From NCBI RefSeq assembly GCF_007625155.1, contig NZ_VMNK01000015.1:310001-374000 (forward strand): 64,000 nucleotides of DNA, read 5' to 3'. Source of the DNA: Denitromonas halophila (GTDB lineage Bacteria > Pseudomonadota > Gammaproteobacteria > Burkholderiales > Rhodocyclaceae). This document shows, piece after piece, positions 1-8,134 of the stretch. Positions within the stretch are counted from its first letter, which is position 1. Every line of letters starts with the position of its first letter. The position numbers and the translations under genes are program-made. The notes beneath the pieces were generated by a model. The model searched no databases, had not been told where the DNA came from, and worked only from the letters and a program-made list of their open reading frames with translations.

Positions 1-2
1 TG

Positions 3-113
3 ACCGTGTTCTTGATCTTCCCCTTCACGCGCCTGGTGCACATTCTGACCGCGCCACTGAGCTATTTGGGCCGTGCTTATCAGATCGTGCGTACCAAGCG
101 TCGGACAGTCTGA
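3..113 (+). CDS. narI: NarI, respiratory nitrate reductase gamma subunit (C-terminal end, partial)
   Basis: Only the last 36 codons are present; the gene begins left of the window. The translated tail runs from [15 protein letters not shown] to a basic end (VRTKRRTV) and matches the end of NarI: the last cytoplasmic-side part of a membrane helix, then the conserved LVH...AP...Y..R.YQ pattern. NarI is the cytochrome b subunit that passes quinol electrons to NarH and NarG for nitrate respiration. The identification rests on this short tail plus the narX-narL genes immediately downstream. Confidence is therefore good but not complete. Confidence 0.8.
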   Translation, partial: TVFLIFPFTRLVHILTAPLSYLGRAYQIVRTKRRTV

Positions 114-132
114 CGCATTGCGAAGCACTTCG

Positions 133-161
133 GGGCGACCGCCGTTTTTGGGTGGTCGCCC
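133..161 (+). other. Hairpin between narI and narX
   Basis: An 11-bp inverted repeat (133-143 and 151-161, one G:U pair) encloses a 7-base T-rich loop. No T-run follows, so it is not a classical intrinsic terminator. It lies between the end of narI and the start of narX. It could protect the narGHJI mRNA end or lower narXL expression relative to the reductase genes; that role is inference. Confidence 0.5.
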
Positions 162-205
162 GTGTCCGTTGACCCGGCTCAATGACTTCGAGAGCCGAGG
201 AGAGC

Positions 206-2206
206 ATGTTGCCAGCCAATAGCGAACACCCCGTTCGGACGGAATTTGACCTGTTGAACATGCTGTTTGGCCAGAAACTCGCCACCCGGATCATCGGCGT
301 GCTGGTGGCCTTTTTCCTGCTCGCGCTGGTGGCCATCGGGCTCACCCTGTATTCGTCATGGAAGCTCGAAGGCGTGGCCGCGGCGATCAACGATGCCGGC
401 AGCCTGCGCATGCGCTCCTGGAAAGTCGTGCATCACACCGCCGTATTGCCGCTCGAGGGTGCCACCCGCAATGCTCGCCTGGCAGTCTTGCACAAGGACA
501 TCGCCGATATCGAGCGCGTGCAGTCCGGCCTCGTGCTGGGTGACCCGGCCCGCCCATTGTTCATTCCGCGCGACGACGGAATCCCTGACGATGTGGCCAC
601 GATTGCCCGGATCTGGCATTCCGACATGCGTCCCCTGATTGAACGTGTGGTCGGTGCGCAAACGGCCGCGGCCGCGGAGCAGGCCTCGGTGGCATTGGAG
701 GGGGCGACGCACACCTACGTCACCCGCATCGACACCGTGGTGAAGAAAATGGAGCGCAGCTTTACCGCGCACACCAATGTGTTGCGTAGCTACCAGGTGT
801 TGTTGGTAGCGCTGGCGGTGATTGGCACGGTGGTGCTGATGCGGTTCTTCTTTGTCGCCGTGATCCGCCCGCTCGATACCCTGCAAAGCGGCATGCAACG
901 GATGGAGCGCGAAGATTTCAGCGCCCGCGTGCCGGTGCTCACCAATGACGAGTTCGGCGAAGTGTCGCGCGGCTTCAACCGTATGGCCGGTCACCTCGAA
1001 GGGCTTTACGGCACACTCGAAGAGCGGGTGGCCAACAAGACCCGCTCCCTGGCCGAGAAGAATCGCGAACTGTCCATTCTCTACAACATCGCGCGGCTGT
1101 TGCGGCGGCCGATGAGTATCGAAGAGCTGTCGCGCAGTTTTCTCGAAGAAGTCCGTCATACCTTCGAGGCGGACGCGGCCTCGGTGCGGCTCTTCGACGC
1201 CGAGGCCGATAACCTCTACATCACTACCCACCAGGGGCTGGCCACCGAATTCATCGACGAAGAGGCGATTCTCGATTGCGGCAACTGTCTGTGCGGGCAA
1301 GCGGTACTGGGCGATATACCGATTGTCAGCAGCACGTCTGATCCGGACGGCGCACGTACCCGGGACACCTGTCTCCGAGCCGGTTTCGTGACCGTGAGCG
1401 CGGTGCCCGTCAATCACAACAATCGCGCGCTGGGCATTTTCAATCTGTATTTCCGGCGCAAGGTGGAGGTGTCGGAGGGCGATCGCGAGGTGCTGCAAAG
1501 TCTCGGTCAGCATCTGGGTATGGCCATCGACAACGTTCGGCTGCAGTCGCGCGAGAAGGAAATGGCGGTCTCCGAAGAGCGCAACTTGATCGCCCGCGAG
1601 CTGCACGACTCCATCGCCCAAGGCCTGGCTTTCCTGAATTTGCAGGTGCAGATGCTCGACGATGCGTTGACCAATGATCGCCAGGAAGACACCGGCGAAG
1701 TGCTCGAAATGATCCGCCAGGGCATCCAGGAGAGTTACGCCGATGTGCGCGAACTGCTGCAGCATTTCCGGGCACGCGTGCCACAACAGGATCTGGCTGC
1801 CGCGTTGCGCCTTGCGCTTGAGCGTTTCTCGCAGCAAAGCGGCGTCAGCGGCGAATTGCGGGTGCATGGTGCGAGCCCGCCAACGGTGGCCGAAGTGGAC
1901 ATCCAGGTGCTGTACATTGCCCAGGAGGCCTTGTCGAATGTTCGAAAGCACGCACATGCCAAGCATGTGAGCGTCGACTTGTGGCGTGATGCGGAGGGGG
2001 TGCGGCTTGAAATCCGCGATGATGGCGTCGGTTTTGACAAGACGGCGGCCGGCGCACCCGAGTACGGCGAGCATGTGGGCTTGCACATCATGGGTGAGCG
2101 GGCGGCCCGCATTGGCGGCGTGCTCGACATCCAGTCGCAAAAGGGCGGTGGCACCTCGGTCAGCCTGATGCTGACGGCCACCGAGCAGGAGGCAGCACAG
2201 ACATGA
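206..2206 (+). CDS. narX: NarX-type nitrate/nitrite sensor histidine kinase
   Basis: Membrane sensor kinase that detects nitrate/nitrite and phosphorylates NarL. With the start at 206 it has 666 residues. Seen in order: TM1 at about 29-50; a P-box-like nitrate-binding segment (INDAGSLRMRSW, about 61-72); a periplasmic helical sensor; TM2 at about 197-220; HAMP; a GAF-like central module at about 300-444 with a cysteine cluster (C358, C361, C363, C389), as in NarX; a HisKA_3 phosphoacceptor His467 in ARELHDS; and a HATPase with N578 and the DDGVGF and GLHIMGERA boxes. An ATG at 182 is also in frame. I prefer 206 because GAGGAG lies just before it and nothing SD-like precedes 182. The stop overlaps the narL start (ATGA), so the two are translationally coupled. 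NarQ is the alternative name, but the Cys-rich central module and the narI/narL context favour NarX. Confidence 0.9.
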   Translation: MLPANSEHPVRTEFDLLNMLFGQKLATRIIGVLVAFFLLALVAIGLTLYSSWKLEGVAAAINDAGSLRMRSWKVVHHTAVLPLEGATRNARLAVLHKDIADIERVQSGLVLGDPARPLFIPRDDGIPDDVATIARIWHSDMRPLIERVVGAQTAAAAEQASVALEGATHTYVTRIDTVVKKMERSFTAHTNVLRSYQVLLVALAVIGTVVLMRFFFVAVIRPLDTLQSGMQRMEREDFSARVPVLTNDEFGEVSRGFNRMAGHLEGLYGTLEERVANKTRSLAEKNRELSILYNIARLLRRPMSIEELSRSFLEEVRHTFEADAASVRLFDAEADNLYITTHQGLATEFIDEEAILDCGNCLCGQAVLGDIPIVSSTSDPDGARTRDTCLRAGFVTVSAVPVNHNNRALGIFNLYFRRKVEVSEGDREVLQSLGQHLGMAIDNVRLQSREKEMAVSEERNLIARELHDSIAQGLAFLNLQVQMLDDALTNDRQEDTGEVLEMIRQGIQESYADVRELLQHFRARVPQQDLAAALRLALERFSQQSGVSGELRVHGASPPTVAEVDIQVLYIAQEALSNVRKHAHAKHVSVDLWRDAEGVRLEIRDDGVGFDKTAAGAPEYGEHVGLHIMGERAARIGGVLDIQSQKGGGTSVSLMLTATEQEAAQT

Positions 2207-2871
2207 CGGAACGAATTCGCATCTTACTGGTGGATGACCACGGCTTGTTTCGCAGTGGCATCAAGTCCTTGCTCAAGCGCAGCGACGAGTTTGAAGTGGT
2301 TGGTGAGGCGGCGGACGGGCTTGAGGGCGCCAAGCGTGCCAAGCAACTCGCGCCCGATGTGGTACTGCTCGATCTGCACATGCCCGGCGTCGGGGGGCTG
2401 GATGCGCTCAAGCTGATCCTCGAAGAGGTGCCGCAGACGCATGTGCTGATGTTGACGGTGTCGGAAGATTCGGAAGATCTGCTCACCACCTTGCGAGGCG
2501 GTGCCACGGGCTACCTGCTCAAGAATATCGAAGCCGAAACCCTGATTGACGCCATCCGCATGGCCTCGCGTGGCGAACCGGTGGTGTCACCCCTGATGAT
2601 GGGCAAGCTGCTGGCCAATCGCAGCCATGGCAGCCCCAGTGCTGCGAACCCGGTCGCGGCGGACGCCGAGCTCGACAAGCTCACCCCGCGTGAGCGCGAG
2701 ATCCTCGCCTGCATTGCCAAGGGTCAGAGCAACAAGCAGATCGCGCGTAACCTCGAGGTGGCCGAAAGCACGGTCAAGATCCATGTTCAGAGCGTGCTCA
2801 AGAAGCTTCATCTGAGCAGCCGGGTGCAAGCCGCGGTGTTTGCGGTTGAGCGGGGGTTTGCCGCGCAATGA
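2203..2871 (+). CDS. narL: NarL-type response regulator (LuxR/FixJ class)
   Basis: Two-component regulator of 222 residues, partner of the NarX kinase it overlaps by 4 bases. The receiver domain (1-120) keeps the acidic pocket (D11, D12), the phosphoacceptor D57 in VVLLDLHMP, T85 and K107. A linker leads to a LuxR-type helix-turn-helix at about 157-215 (LTPREREILACIAKG, then IARNLEVAESTVKIHVQSVLKKL). In the family, phospho-NarL binds TACYYMT heptamers and activates nitrate respiration genes while repressing alternative reductases. The last codon overlaps the ATG of the next gene (ATGA), so the three downstream genes are probably one transcript with narXL. NarP is a possible alternative, but the kinase pairing fits NarL. 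Confidence 0.92.
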   Translation: MTERIRILLVDDHGLFRSGIKSLLKRSDEFEVVGEAADGLEGAKRAKQLAPDVVLLDLHMPGVGGLDALKLILEEVPQTHVLMLTVSEDSEDLLTTLRGGATGYLLKNIEAETLIDAIRMASRGEPVVSPLMMGKLLANRSHGSPSAANPVAADAELDKLTPREREILACIAKGQSNKQIARNLEVAESTVKIHVQSVLKKLHLSSRVQAAVFAVERGFAAQ

Positions 2872-3245
2872 GCGCGAAGCCGATTGTCTATTCCTGTTCG
2901 GGTTGCTCCAGCGCGGCGCAGCTGGCCAATCATTTCGCGCTTCGACTGGATCGTGAGGGACGGGCGGACATGTCGTGCATCGCCGGCATTGGTGGGCATG
3001 TTGCGCCCTTGGTGCGACTGGCGCGCTCGGGCCGCCCCATGTTGGCACTCGATGGCTGCGTGCTGGCCTGTGTGCGCGAAACGCTCGCGCAGCATGGCCT
3101 GACGCCGACGGTTCATGTCCGGCTGGACGCCTTCGGCGTCAAGAAGCTCAAGAAGGCCGATTTTGACCCGGCCCAGGCCCGCGCGCTGTATCCCCGAGTG
3201 CTTGAGCAACTCGCCGCCGGTGTCTCGCAGGACGGGGCCAACTGA
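2868..3245 (+). CDS. DGC-domain putative zinc-binding protein
   Basis: Small protein of 125 residues with five cysteines: YSCSGCS (C10, C13), SCIAGIGG (C37) and LDGCVLAC (C64, C68). The LDGC..AC signature is the DGC motif of a family of unknown function predicted to bind zinc through these cysteines. There is no signal peptide or membrane segment, so it is cytoplasmic. Its ATG overlaps the narL stop (ATGA), which ties it to the nitrate-sensing operon. In the family, members often sit beside anaerobic respiration or metal genes. A role in metal or redox handling during denitrification is inference; no reaction is known to me. Confidence 0.8.
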   Translation: MSAKPIVYSCSGCSSAAQLANHFALRLDREGRADMSCIAGIGGHVAPLVRLARSGRPMLALDGCVLACVRETLAQHGLTPTVHVRLDAFGVKKLKKADFDPAQARALYPRVLEQLAAGVSQDGAN

Positions 3246-3310
3246 GCCCTTTTGGGGGCAGTTTGCGCCCGGTTGTGTTGCGGCGCAATATTAAGTTTTG
3301 GTTACATCTA

Positions 3311-3337
3311 TAAAGCACTCTGCCTCGGTGACGATAG
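3311..3337 (+). promoter_or_regulatory. Predicted sigma-28 (FliA) promoter of the chemoreceptor gene
   Basis: TAAAGCAC at 3311-3318 and GACGATAG at 3330-3337 are separated by exactly 11 bases. They match the FliA consensus TAAAGTTT-N11-GCCGATAA at 5 of 8 and 6 of 8 positions, including the key TAAAG and CGATA cores. The chemoreceptor start is about 20-35 bases downstream. FliA control of chemoreceptors is well established in proteobacteria, so motif and context agree. Confidence 0.7.
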
Positions 3338-3355
3338 CCTCTTCGTCCGGAAATA

Positions 3356-5227
3356 ATGCGAGTGCACATAATGTCCCTGAAACTACGAATCACTTTGTTC
3401 AGTGCGCTGATCACCGTTCTGGTGGCGCTTCTGATGGGCGCTCTCGGTGCTGTCGGCCATCACCAGATGGGCGAACGTTTGATTGACGCTGAGCAGCGCA
3501 GCAACGCTGGCGTATGGTCCCGAGCGCTTGGCCAGCTTTACCGGCAGATGGATGGTGCCGTCACTGCGCTGGCGGGCGAGTTCGATCTGCGCTCGGCGCT
3601 CAAGCAAGGTGATGCCGAGGCATTGGCGGGTTATGCCGAACGCTTCATCGCTCTGACCGGCGATGGCGGTGGCTACGACCACCTGTCGATTCACGCACCG
3701 GACGGCCGGGCACTCTATCGCAGCCCGTCGTCACCGCCATTGCCGATCGGTGATCTGGTGGCCACTGCGGCGCGGCAGAAGGATGCGCTGGCCGATCTGT
3801 CCGTTGCCGGCGGCGCACCTTGGGCGGTGAAGGTTTTTCCGCTGACCTCGCGCGAGCGCTTGATTGGCGTGGCGGTTCTGGTCAAGGGGCTGGGGCCGAT
3901 GGCGGCAACGATGGCCGACGGCAGCGAGCAGGGGGTTGTCATATGGGGCGAGGGCGGCTCGGCACTGGCCAGTGCGCTGCCGGCCGGTGTTGATGCGGGC
4001 CGGCTGCAGGGCGCGTTCGCCGGCGAGGCGCGGCAGACGGTGTGGCGCACCGCGAACGCTGCCTACCGAGTCAATCGTTTGCCAGTGGTCAACGCCAGCG
4101 GGGAGACGATCGGCCACTGGCTGGCTGTGCGCGAGGCCACCGCGGCGCTGGCTGAGGAGTCGCGTTTTCTGATTGTCGCGGGGGTGGCGCTGGTTTTGAT
4201 CGTGGCGCTCAGCATCGCGGGCTTGTACACCCTGATGCAGCACTATTTGGCGCCGTTGGTGCGGGCGGCCGGATTGGCTGAAGCCATCGCCGGTGGCCGG
4301 CTGTCGGTTGAGGTGGCGCGCGGCGGGGTGGCTGAAGTGGCCACGCTGGAGGGCGCCATGGCACAGATGGTCGGCGGGTTGCAGGCGCTGGTGGCTGACA
4401 TCGGCCAGGTGTCGGCCCAGGTCGATGCCGCAGCGGGGCAACTCGATCTCGGCGTGCGGGATGGCCATGTCGATCTGCTGGCTCAGCACGGGGAGTGCCG
4501 CGACATTACCGAGGCGGTGGACGAGATCACCTGCTCGATCGGTCAGATCGTCGATAGCACCCGCTCGGCCAATGCTGCTGCGGTGCAGATCGAGCGTTTG
4601 TCGGCGCGTGGACGCGAGGCAATTGCCGAAAACCGTGACGCCGTCGCCGTGCTGTCGACGACGCTGGCGCAGGCCACGGATGCCAGTCGGGCAGTGCACG
4701 GGCTGACCGCGCAGGTGACCGAGGTGCTGGGCGAGATTGGCGAGATCGCCGATCAGACCAACCTGCTGGCCCTCAATGCGGCCATTGAGGCGGCACGGGC
4801 GGGCGAACAGGGACGCGGCTTTGCCGTGGTGGCCGATGAGGTGCGCAAGCTGGCCGGACGGACGCGGCAATCGACCGAAGTGGTCGGCGGTATCCTGCAG
4901 CGGCTGTCGAAAGACGTCAGCGGTGCGGTCGATCGGCTCGACGCGGTGGGCGAGGCCATGCGCCACACCCAGCAGCAGACCGAGGTGCTCAACGCGCGCT
5001 TCTCGGATATTGCCGAGCAGATCGGCGGCGTGGCGCAGCTGAACCAGGCCGTCGCGTCCGCCGTGCATTCGCAGGAAGGGATCACCGAGACCATTGCCGA
5101 GCGCATGCGTGGATTCCAGGGCCGCTCGGAGCGCGCCGTGGCGCACAGCAGCGAACTCAGCGACACTTCGCGGGCGCTGCGGGCGCTCGCCGAAGCGCTG
5201 AAAGCGACGACGGCGCGTTTCGCATGA
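3356..5227 (+). CDS. Methyl-accepting chemotaxis protein
   Basis: Chemoreceptor of 623 residues that senses an unknown signal outside the cytoplasmic membrane and controls CheA. TM1 is at about 11-31, a periplasmic ligand-binding region at about 35-268 (not recognised further), TM2 at about 269-293, a poorly conserved HAMP-like stretch, then a helical signalling domain. The hairpin tip is at about 462-500 and carries the hallmark [21 protein letters not shown] and [15 protein letters not shown]. No C-terminal NWETF pentapeptide for CheR/CheB docking is present. ATG 3356 has GGA five bases upstream; ATG 3371 (MSLKLRIT) is a possible alternative. The gene stands alone behind a FliA-type promoter, so it should be co-expressed with the flagellar regulon. 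The ligand cannot be guessed from the sequence. Confidence 0.93.
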   Translation: MRVHIMSLKLRITLFSALITVLVALLMGALGAVGHHQMGERLIDAEQRSNAGVWSRALGQLYRQMDGAVTALAGEFDLRSALKQGDAEALAGYAERFIALTGDGGGYDHLSIHAPDGRALYRSPSSPPLPIGDLVATAARQKDALADLSVAGGAPWAVKVFPLTSRERLIGVAVLVKGLGPMAATMADGSEQGVVIWGEGGSALASALPAGVDAGRLQGAFAGEARQTVWRTANAAYRVNRLPVVNASGETIGHWLAVREATAALAEESRFLIVAGVALVLIVALSIAGLYTLMQHYLAPLVRAAGLAEAIAGGRLSVEVARGGVAEVATLEGAMAQMVGGLQALVADIGQVSAQVDAAAGQLDLGVRDGHVDLLAQHGECRDITEAVDEITCSIGQIVDSTRSANAAAVQIERLSARGREAIAENRDAVAVLSTTLAQATDASRAVHGLTAQVTEVLGEIGEIADQTNLLALNAAIEAARAGEQGRGFAVVADEVRKLAGRTRQSTEVVGGILQRLSKDVSGAVDRLDAVGEAMRHTQQQTEVLNARFSDIAEQIGGVAQLNQAVASAVHSQEGITETIAERMRGFQGRSERAVAHSSELSDTSRALRALAEALKATTARFA

Positions 5228-5291
5228 GCCCCGGTGGGCACGTTTTGGCGTAATCTCGGTCCGACCTCAGAGACATGGCCGGGAGCATGAC

Positions 5292-6422
5292 ATGCGACAG
5301 GTGACCATCGTTGGGGCGGGCAAGATCGGCGAGGTGATTGCCGACTTTCTGGTGTCGAGCGGCGATTACGCGGTGAGCGTGGTCGATCGCGACGCAAAGG
5401 TGTTGGCGCGGCTCGCACAGGCGTTACCCTCGACCACGCTGCGCCAGATTGACGTGACCGATGCCCGCCAGCTTGCTGCGGTGCTGGCCGGCCAGGACGC
5501 GCTGATCAACGCCTGCCCCTTCGACCTGAGTGAATCCCTGGCTCGCGCCGCCGTTTCGGCAAGGTCGCACTATCTCGACCTCACCGAAGACGTGGGCAGC
5601 GCACGCACGATACGGGCGCTGGCCGATGGCGCACAAACGGCGGTGGTGCCCCAATGCGGTCTCGCCCCGGGCTTCATTTCCATCGCTGCCTACGATCTGG
5701 CCCGGCGTTTTGACGAACTGCACGATGTGCACATGCGGGTCGGCGCGCTGCCCAAGTTTCCGTCCAACGGCCTCAAATACAACCTCACCTGGAGCACCGA
5801 CGGGCTCATCAACGAGTACCTCAACCCCTGCGAAGCGATTGTCGGCGGTGTGCTCAAGGAGATGCCGGCGCTCGAAGAGCTGGAGCATTTCTCGCTAGAC
5901 GGCGACGACTACGAAGCCTTCAACACCTCCGGCGGCCTCGGCACGCTGTGCGACACGCTCAATGGGCGGGTGCGCAATCTCAACTACCGCACGGTGCGCT
6001 ATCCGGGGCATCGCGATGTAATGAAGCTGCTGCTGCACGACCTGCGTCTGGGCGAACGGCGCGCGCTGCTCAAGGAAATACTCGAGTCATCGATCCCGGT
6101 CACCATGCAGGATGTGGTGCTGGTGTTCGTGAACGTGAGCGGCATGCGCGACGGCCTGCTGATGCAGGAGACCTTTGCCCGCAAGATCTACAGCCGTGAG
6201 GTCGGCGGGCGAATGCGCAGTGCGATTCATGTCACGACGGCCAGCGCGATCTGTGCCGTACTCGATTTGCTGATGGATGGCCGCTTGCCGCAGCAAGGCT
6301 TTGTCCGGCAGGAAGATATCTGCCTGGACGAATTTCTGAGCAACCGCTTTGGTCGCCACTATGTGACCGATGGTGAGGAGCCACAGACCGCGGCCAGCGG
6401 TGGTTTGCGACAACAACCCTAG
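5292..6422 (+). CDS. Saccharopine dehydrogenase family protein, probable L-lysine 6-dehydrogenase
   Basis: NAD(P)-dependent dehydrogenase of 376 residues. The N-terminus has a Rossmann glycine motif (IVGAGKIGEVIADFL, from about residue 5) and an acidic beta-2 end (VVDRDAK). The rest matches the saccharopine/lysine dehydrogenase fold, with GLAPGFISIAAYDLA as a conserved catalytic-domain segment. Family members either split saccharopine or deaminate lysine at the epsilon position to 2-aminoadipate semialdehyde. The next gene, 10 bases on, is a semialdehyde dehydrogenase of the type that would use this product. I therefore infer a two-step lysine-to-aminoadipate route. A GGGAG ribosome site precedes the ATG. 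Homospermidine or carboxynorspermidine dehydrogenase are less likely alternatives. Confidence 0.75.
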   Translation: MRQVTIVGAGKIGEVIADFLVSSGDYAVSVVDRDAKVLARLAQALPSTTLRQIDVTDARQLAAVLAGQDALINACPFDLSESLARAAVSARSHYLDLTEDVGSARTIRALADGAQTAVVPQCGLAPGFISIAAYDLARRFDELHDVHMRVGALPKFPSNGLKYNLTWSTDGLINEYLNPCEAIVGGVLKEMPALEELEHFSLDGDDYEAFNTSGGLGTLCDTLNGRVRNLNYRTVRYPGHRDVMKLLLHDLRLGERRALLKEILESSIPVTMQDVVLVFVNVSGMRDGLLMQETFARKIYSREVGGRMRSAIHVTTASAICAVLDLLMDGRLPQQGFVRQEDICLDEFLSNRFGRHYVTDGEEPQTAASGGLRQQP

Positions 6423-6432
6423 GAGACGATGG

Positions 6433-7929
6433 ATGAGCGCAGCGCGTATTTTTGAGGCATTGGGGCTTGACCATGGGCGGCTGACCGACGGCGACTGGGT
6501 GGTTTCCTCTCCGATCGATGGCGCAGAGATTGCCCGTGTGGCGCTCGATTCGCCCGAGGCGCTGGAGGCCAAGCTGGCGCGCAGTGTCGAGGCCTTTGCC
6601 CAGTGGCGGACCGTACCGGCGCCGCGCCGTGGCGAGTTGATCCGGCGCTTTGGTGCTTTGCTTCGTAAGCACAAGGCGACGCTGGGCGCGTTGATCACGC
6701 TCGAAGCCGGCAAGATCACCGCTGAGGGCGAGGGTGAGGTGCAGGAGATGATCGACATCTGCGACTTTGCGGTCGGGCTGTCCCGCCAGCTCTATGGCCG
6801 AACCATCGCCTCCGAGCGCCCCGAGCACAGCCTGCGCGAGACCTGGCACCCGCTGGGTCCGGTGGGCGTGATTTCGGCCTTCAATTTTCCGATGGCGGTG
6901 TGGGCCTGGAACGCCACGCTGGCCGTGGTGTGCGGCAACAGCTTGCTGTGGAAACCATCCGAGAAGACGCCGCTGTGTGCCATGGCCTGCCAGCACCTGT
7001 TTGCGCAGGCCATGGCCGGTTTTGATGGCGCCCCTGACGGCTTGTCGCAAGTGGTGCTGGGCGGCCGGGAGACCGGTGTGGCACTGGCCGATGATGTGCG
7101 CGTGCCGTTGATCAGCGCGACAGGCAGTTGTGCCATGGGGCGCCAGGTGGGCGCGCGGGTGGCGCAGCGCTTTGGCAAATCCATTCTGGAACTCGGCGGT
7201 AACAACGCCATTATCGTGACCGCCTCCGCCGATCTCGATCTTGCCGTGCGTGCGATTGTCTTCGGTGCTGTCGGCACCGCCGGCCAGCGCTGCACCACCA
7301 CGCGCCGTGTCTTTGTTCAGCGTGAGGTGGCCCCGGTGCTTTTCGAGCGCCTGCAGCAGGCCTACGCGGCTTTGCCCATCGGCGACCCGCGGGAGGCTGG
7401 CACATTGGTGGGCCCCTTGATCGACGCGCGGGCTTTTGCGCAGATGGAGCACGCCTTGCAGGTTGCGCGGGAGCAGGGCGGCAAGGTGGTGGGCGGCGGG
7501 CGCGTGCTCGCCGATCGCTACCCTGACGCCTACTACGTGCTTCCGGCATTGATCGAAGGCGGTGGCGCACTGGACAACAGTTTTGAAGAGACCTTTGCGC
7601 CGGTGCTGTATTGCTTTGCCTACGACACGCTCGACGAGGCCATTGCGTGTCAGAACGCGGTGCCGCAGGGCTTGTCGTCCGCGATCTTTACTACCGATGT
7701 GCGTGAAGCCGAGCGGTTCTTGGCCGCCACCGGAAGCGATTGCGGCATTGCCAATGTGAATGTTGGCACCAGCGGCGCTGAGATTGGTGGGGCGTTTGGA
7801 GGTGAAAAAGCCACTGGCGGCGGGCGGGAGTCCGGCTCCGACGCCTGGCGCGGATACATGCGGCGGCAGACGGCGACCATCAACTACTCCGATGATCTTC
7901 CGCTGGCGCAAGGAATTCGCTTCGGCTGA
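6433..7929 (+). CDS. Aldehyde dehydrogenase, probable 2-aminoadipate-6-semialdehyde dehydrogenase
   Basis: NAD(P)-dependent aldehyde dehydrogenase of 498 residues. The catalytic pair is visible: E253 in LELGGNNA and the nucleophile C287 in TAGQRCTTTRR. The cofactor loop (SATGSCAMGRQVG) is present. The NFPMAVWAWN and GGNNAII segments and the end (GGESGS-like GGRESGSDAWRGYMRR) resemble the ALDH7/AmaB (piperidine-6-carboxylate dehydrogenase) group, which oxidises 2-aminoadipate semialdehyde. ATG 6433 follows AGGAGA by about 7 bases, which fixes the start. It forms a pair with the lysine dehydrogenase-like gene upstream. Substrate is inferred from subfamily and context. Confidence 0.85.
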   Translation: MSAARIFEALGLDHGRLTDGDWVVSSPIDGAEIARVALDSPEALEAKLARSVEAFAQWRTVPAPRRGELIRRFGALLRKHKATLGALITLEAGKITAEGEGEVQEMIDICDFAVGLSRQLYGRTIASERPEHSLRETWHPLGPVGVISAFNFPMAVWAWNATLAVVCGNSLLWKPSEKTPLCAMACQHLFAQAMAGFDGAPDGLSQVVLGGRETGVALADDVRVPLISATGSCAMGRQVGARVAQRFGKSILELGGNNAIIVTASADLDLAVRAIVFGAVGTAGQRCTTTRRVFVQREVAPVLFERLQQAYAALPIGDPREAGTLVGPLIDARAFAQMEHALQVAREQGGKVVGGGRVLADRYPDAYYVLPALIEGGGALDNSFEETFAPVLYCFAYDTLDEAIACQNAVPQGLSSAIFTTDVREAERFLAATGSDCGIANVNVGTSGAEIGGAFGGEKATGGGRESGSDAWRGYMRRQTATINYSDDLPLAQGIRFG

Positions 7930-8134
7930 TGCCGGGCCGGATTCAGATTGGACTGGGGACGGGCACGATTCGGGTATGGCGGGATTTTTTGGCGGGAGAC
8001 ATTGCCGCGTCGGCCCCCATCAGCGGTGCTTCGTGTGAATCCGGTGTACCTGCGAAGCGATGCCGCCGCTGAAGCACACGTGCAATTGCGTGTCGCCACA
8101 GAATTATGCCATCTGTGGTGGGGCGTGCCTTGTG

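Noticed and set aside
356-2140. Long minus-strand open frame opposite narX
   Set aside because: It is a shadow of narX, His-rich with no domain pattern.
7930-8134. Small gene or terminator between the convergent aldehyde dehydrogenase and regulator genes
   Set aside because: Short open frames here lack ribosome sites and family patterns, and I see no stem with a T-run.
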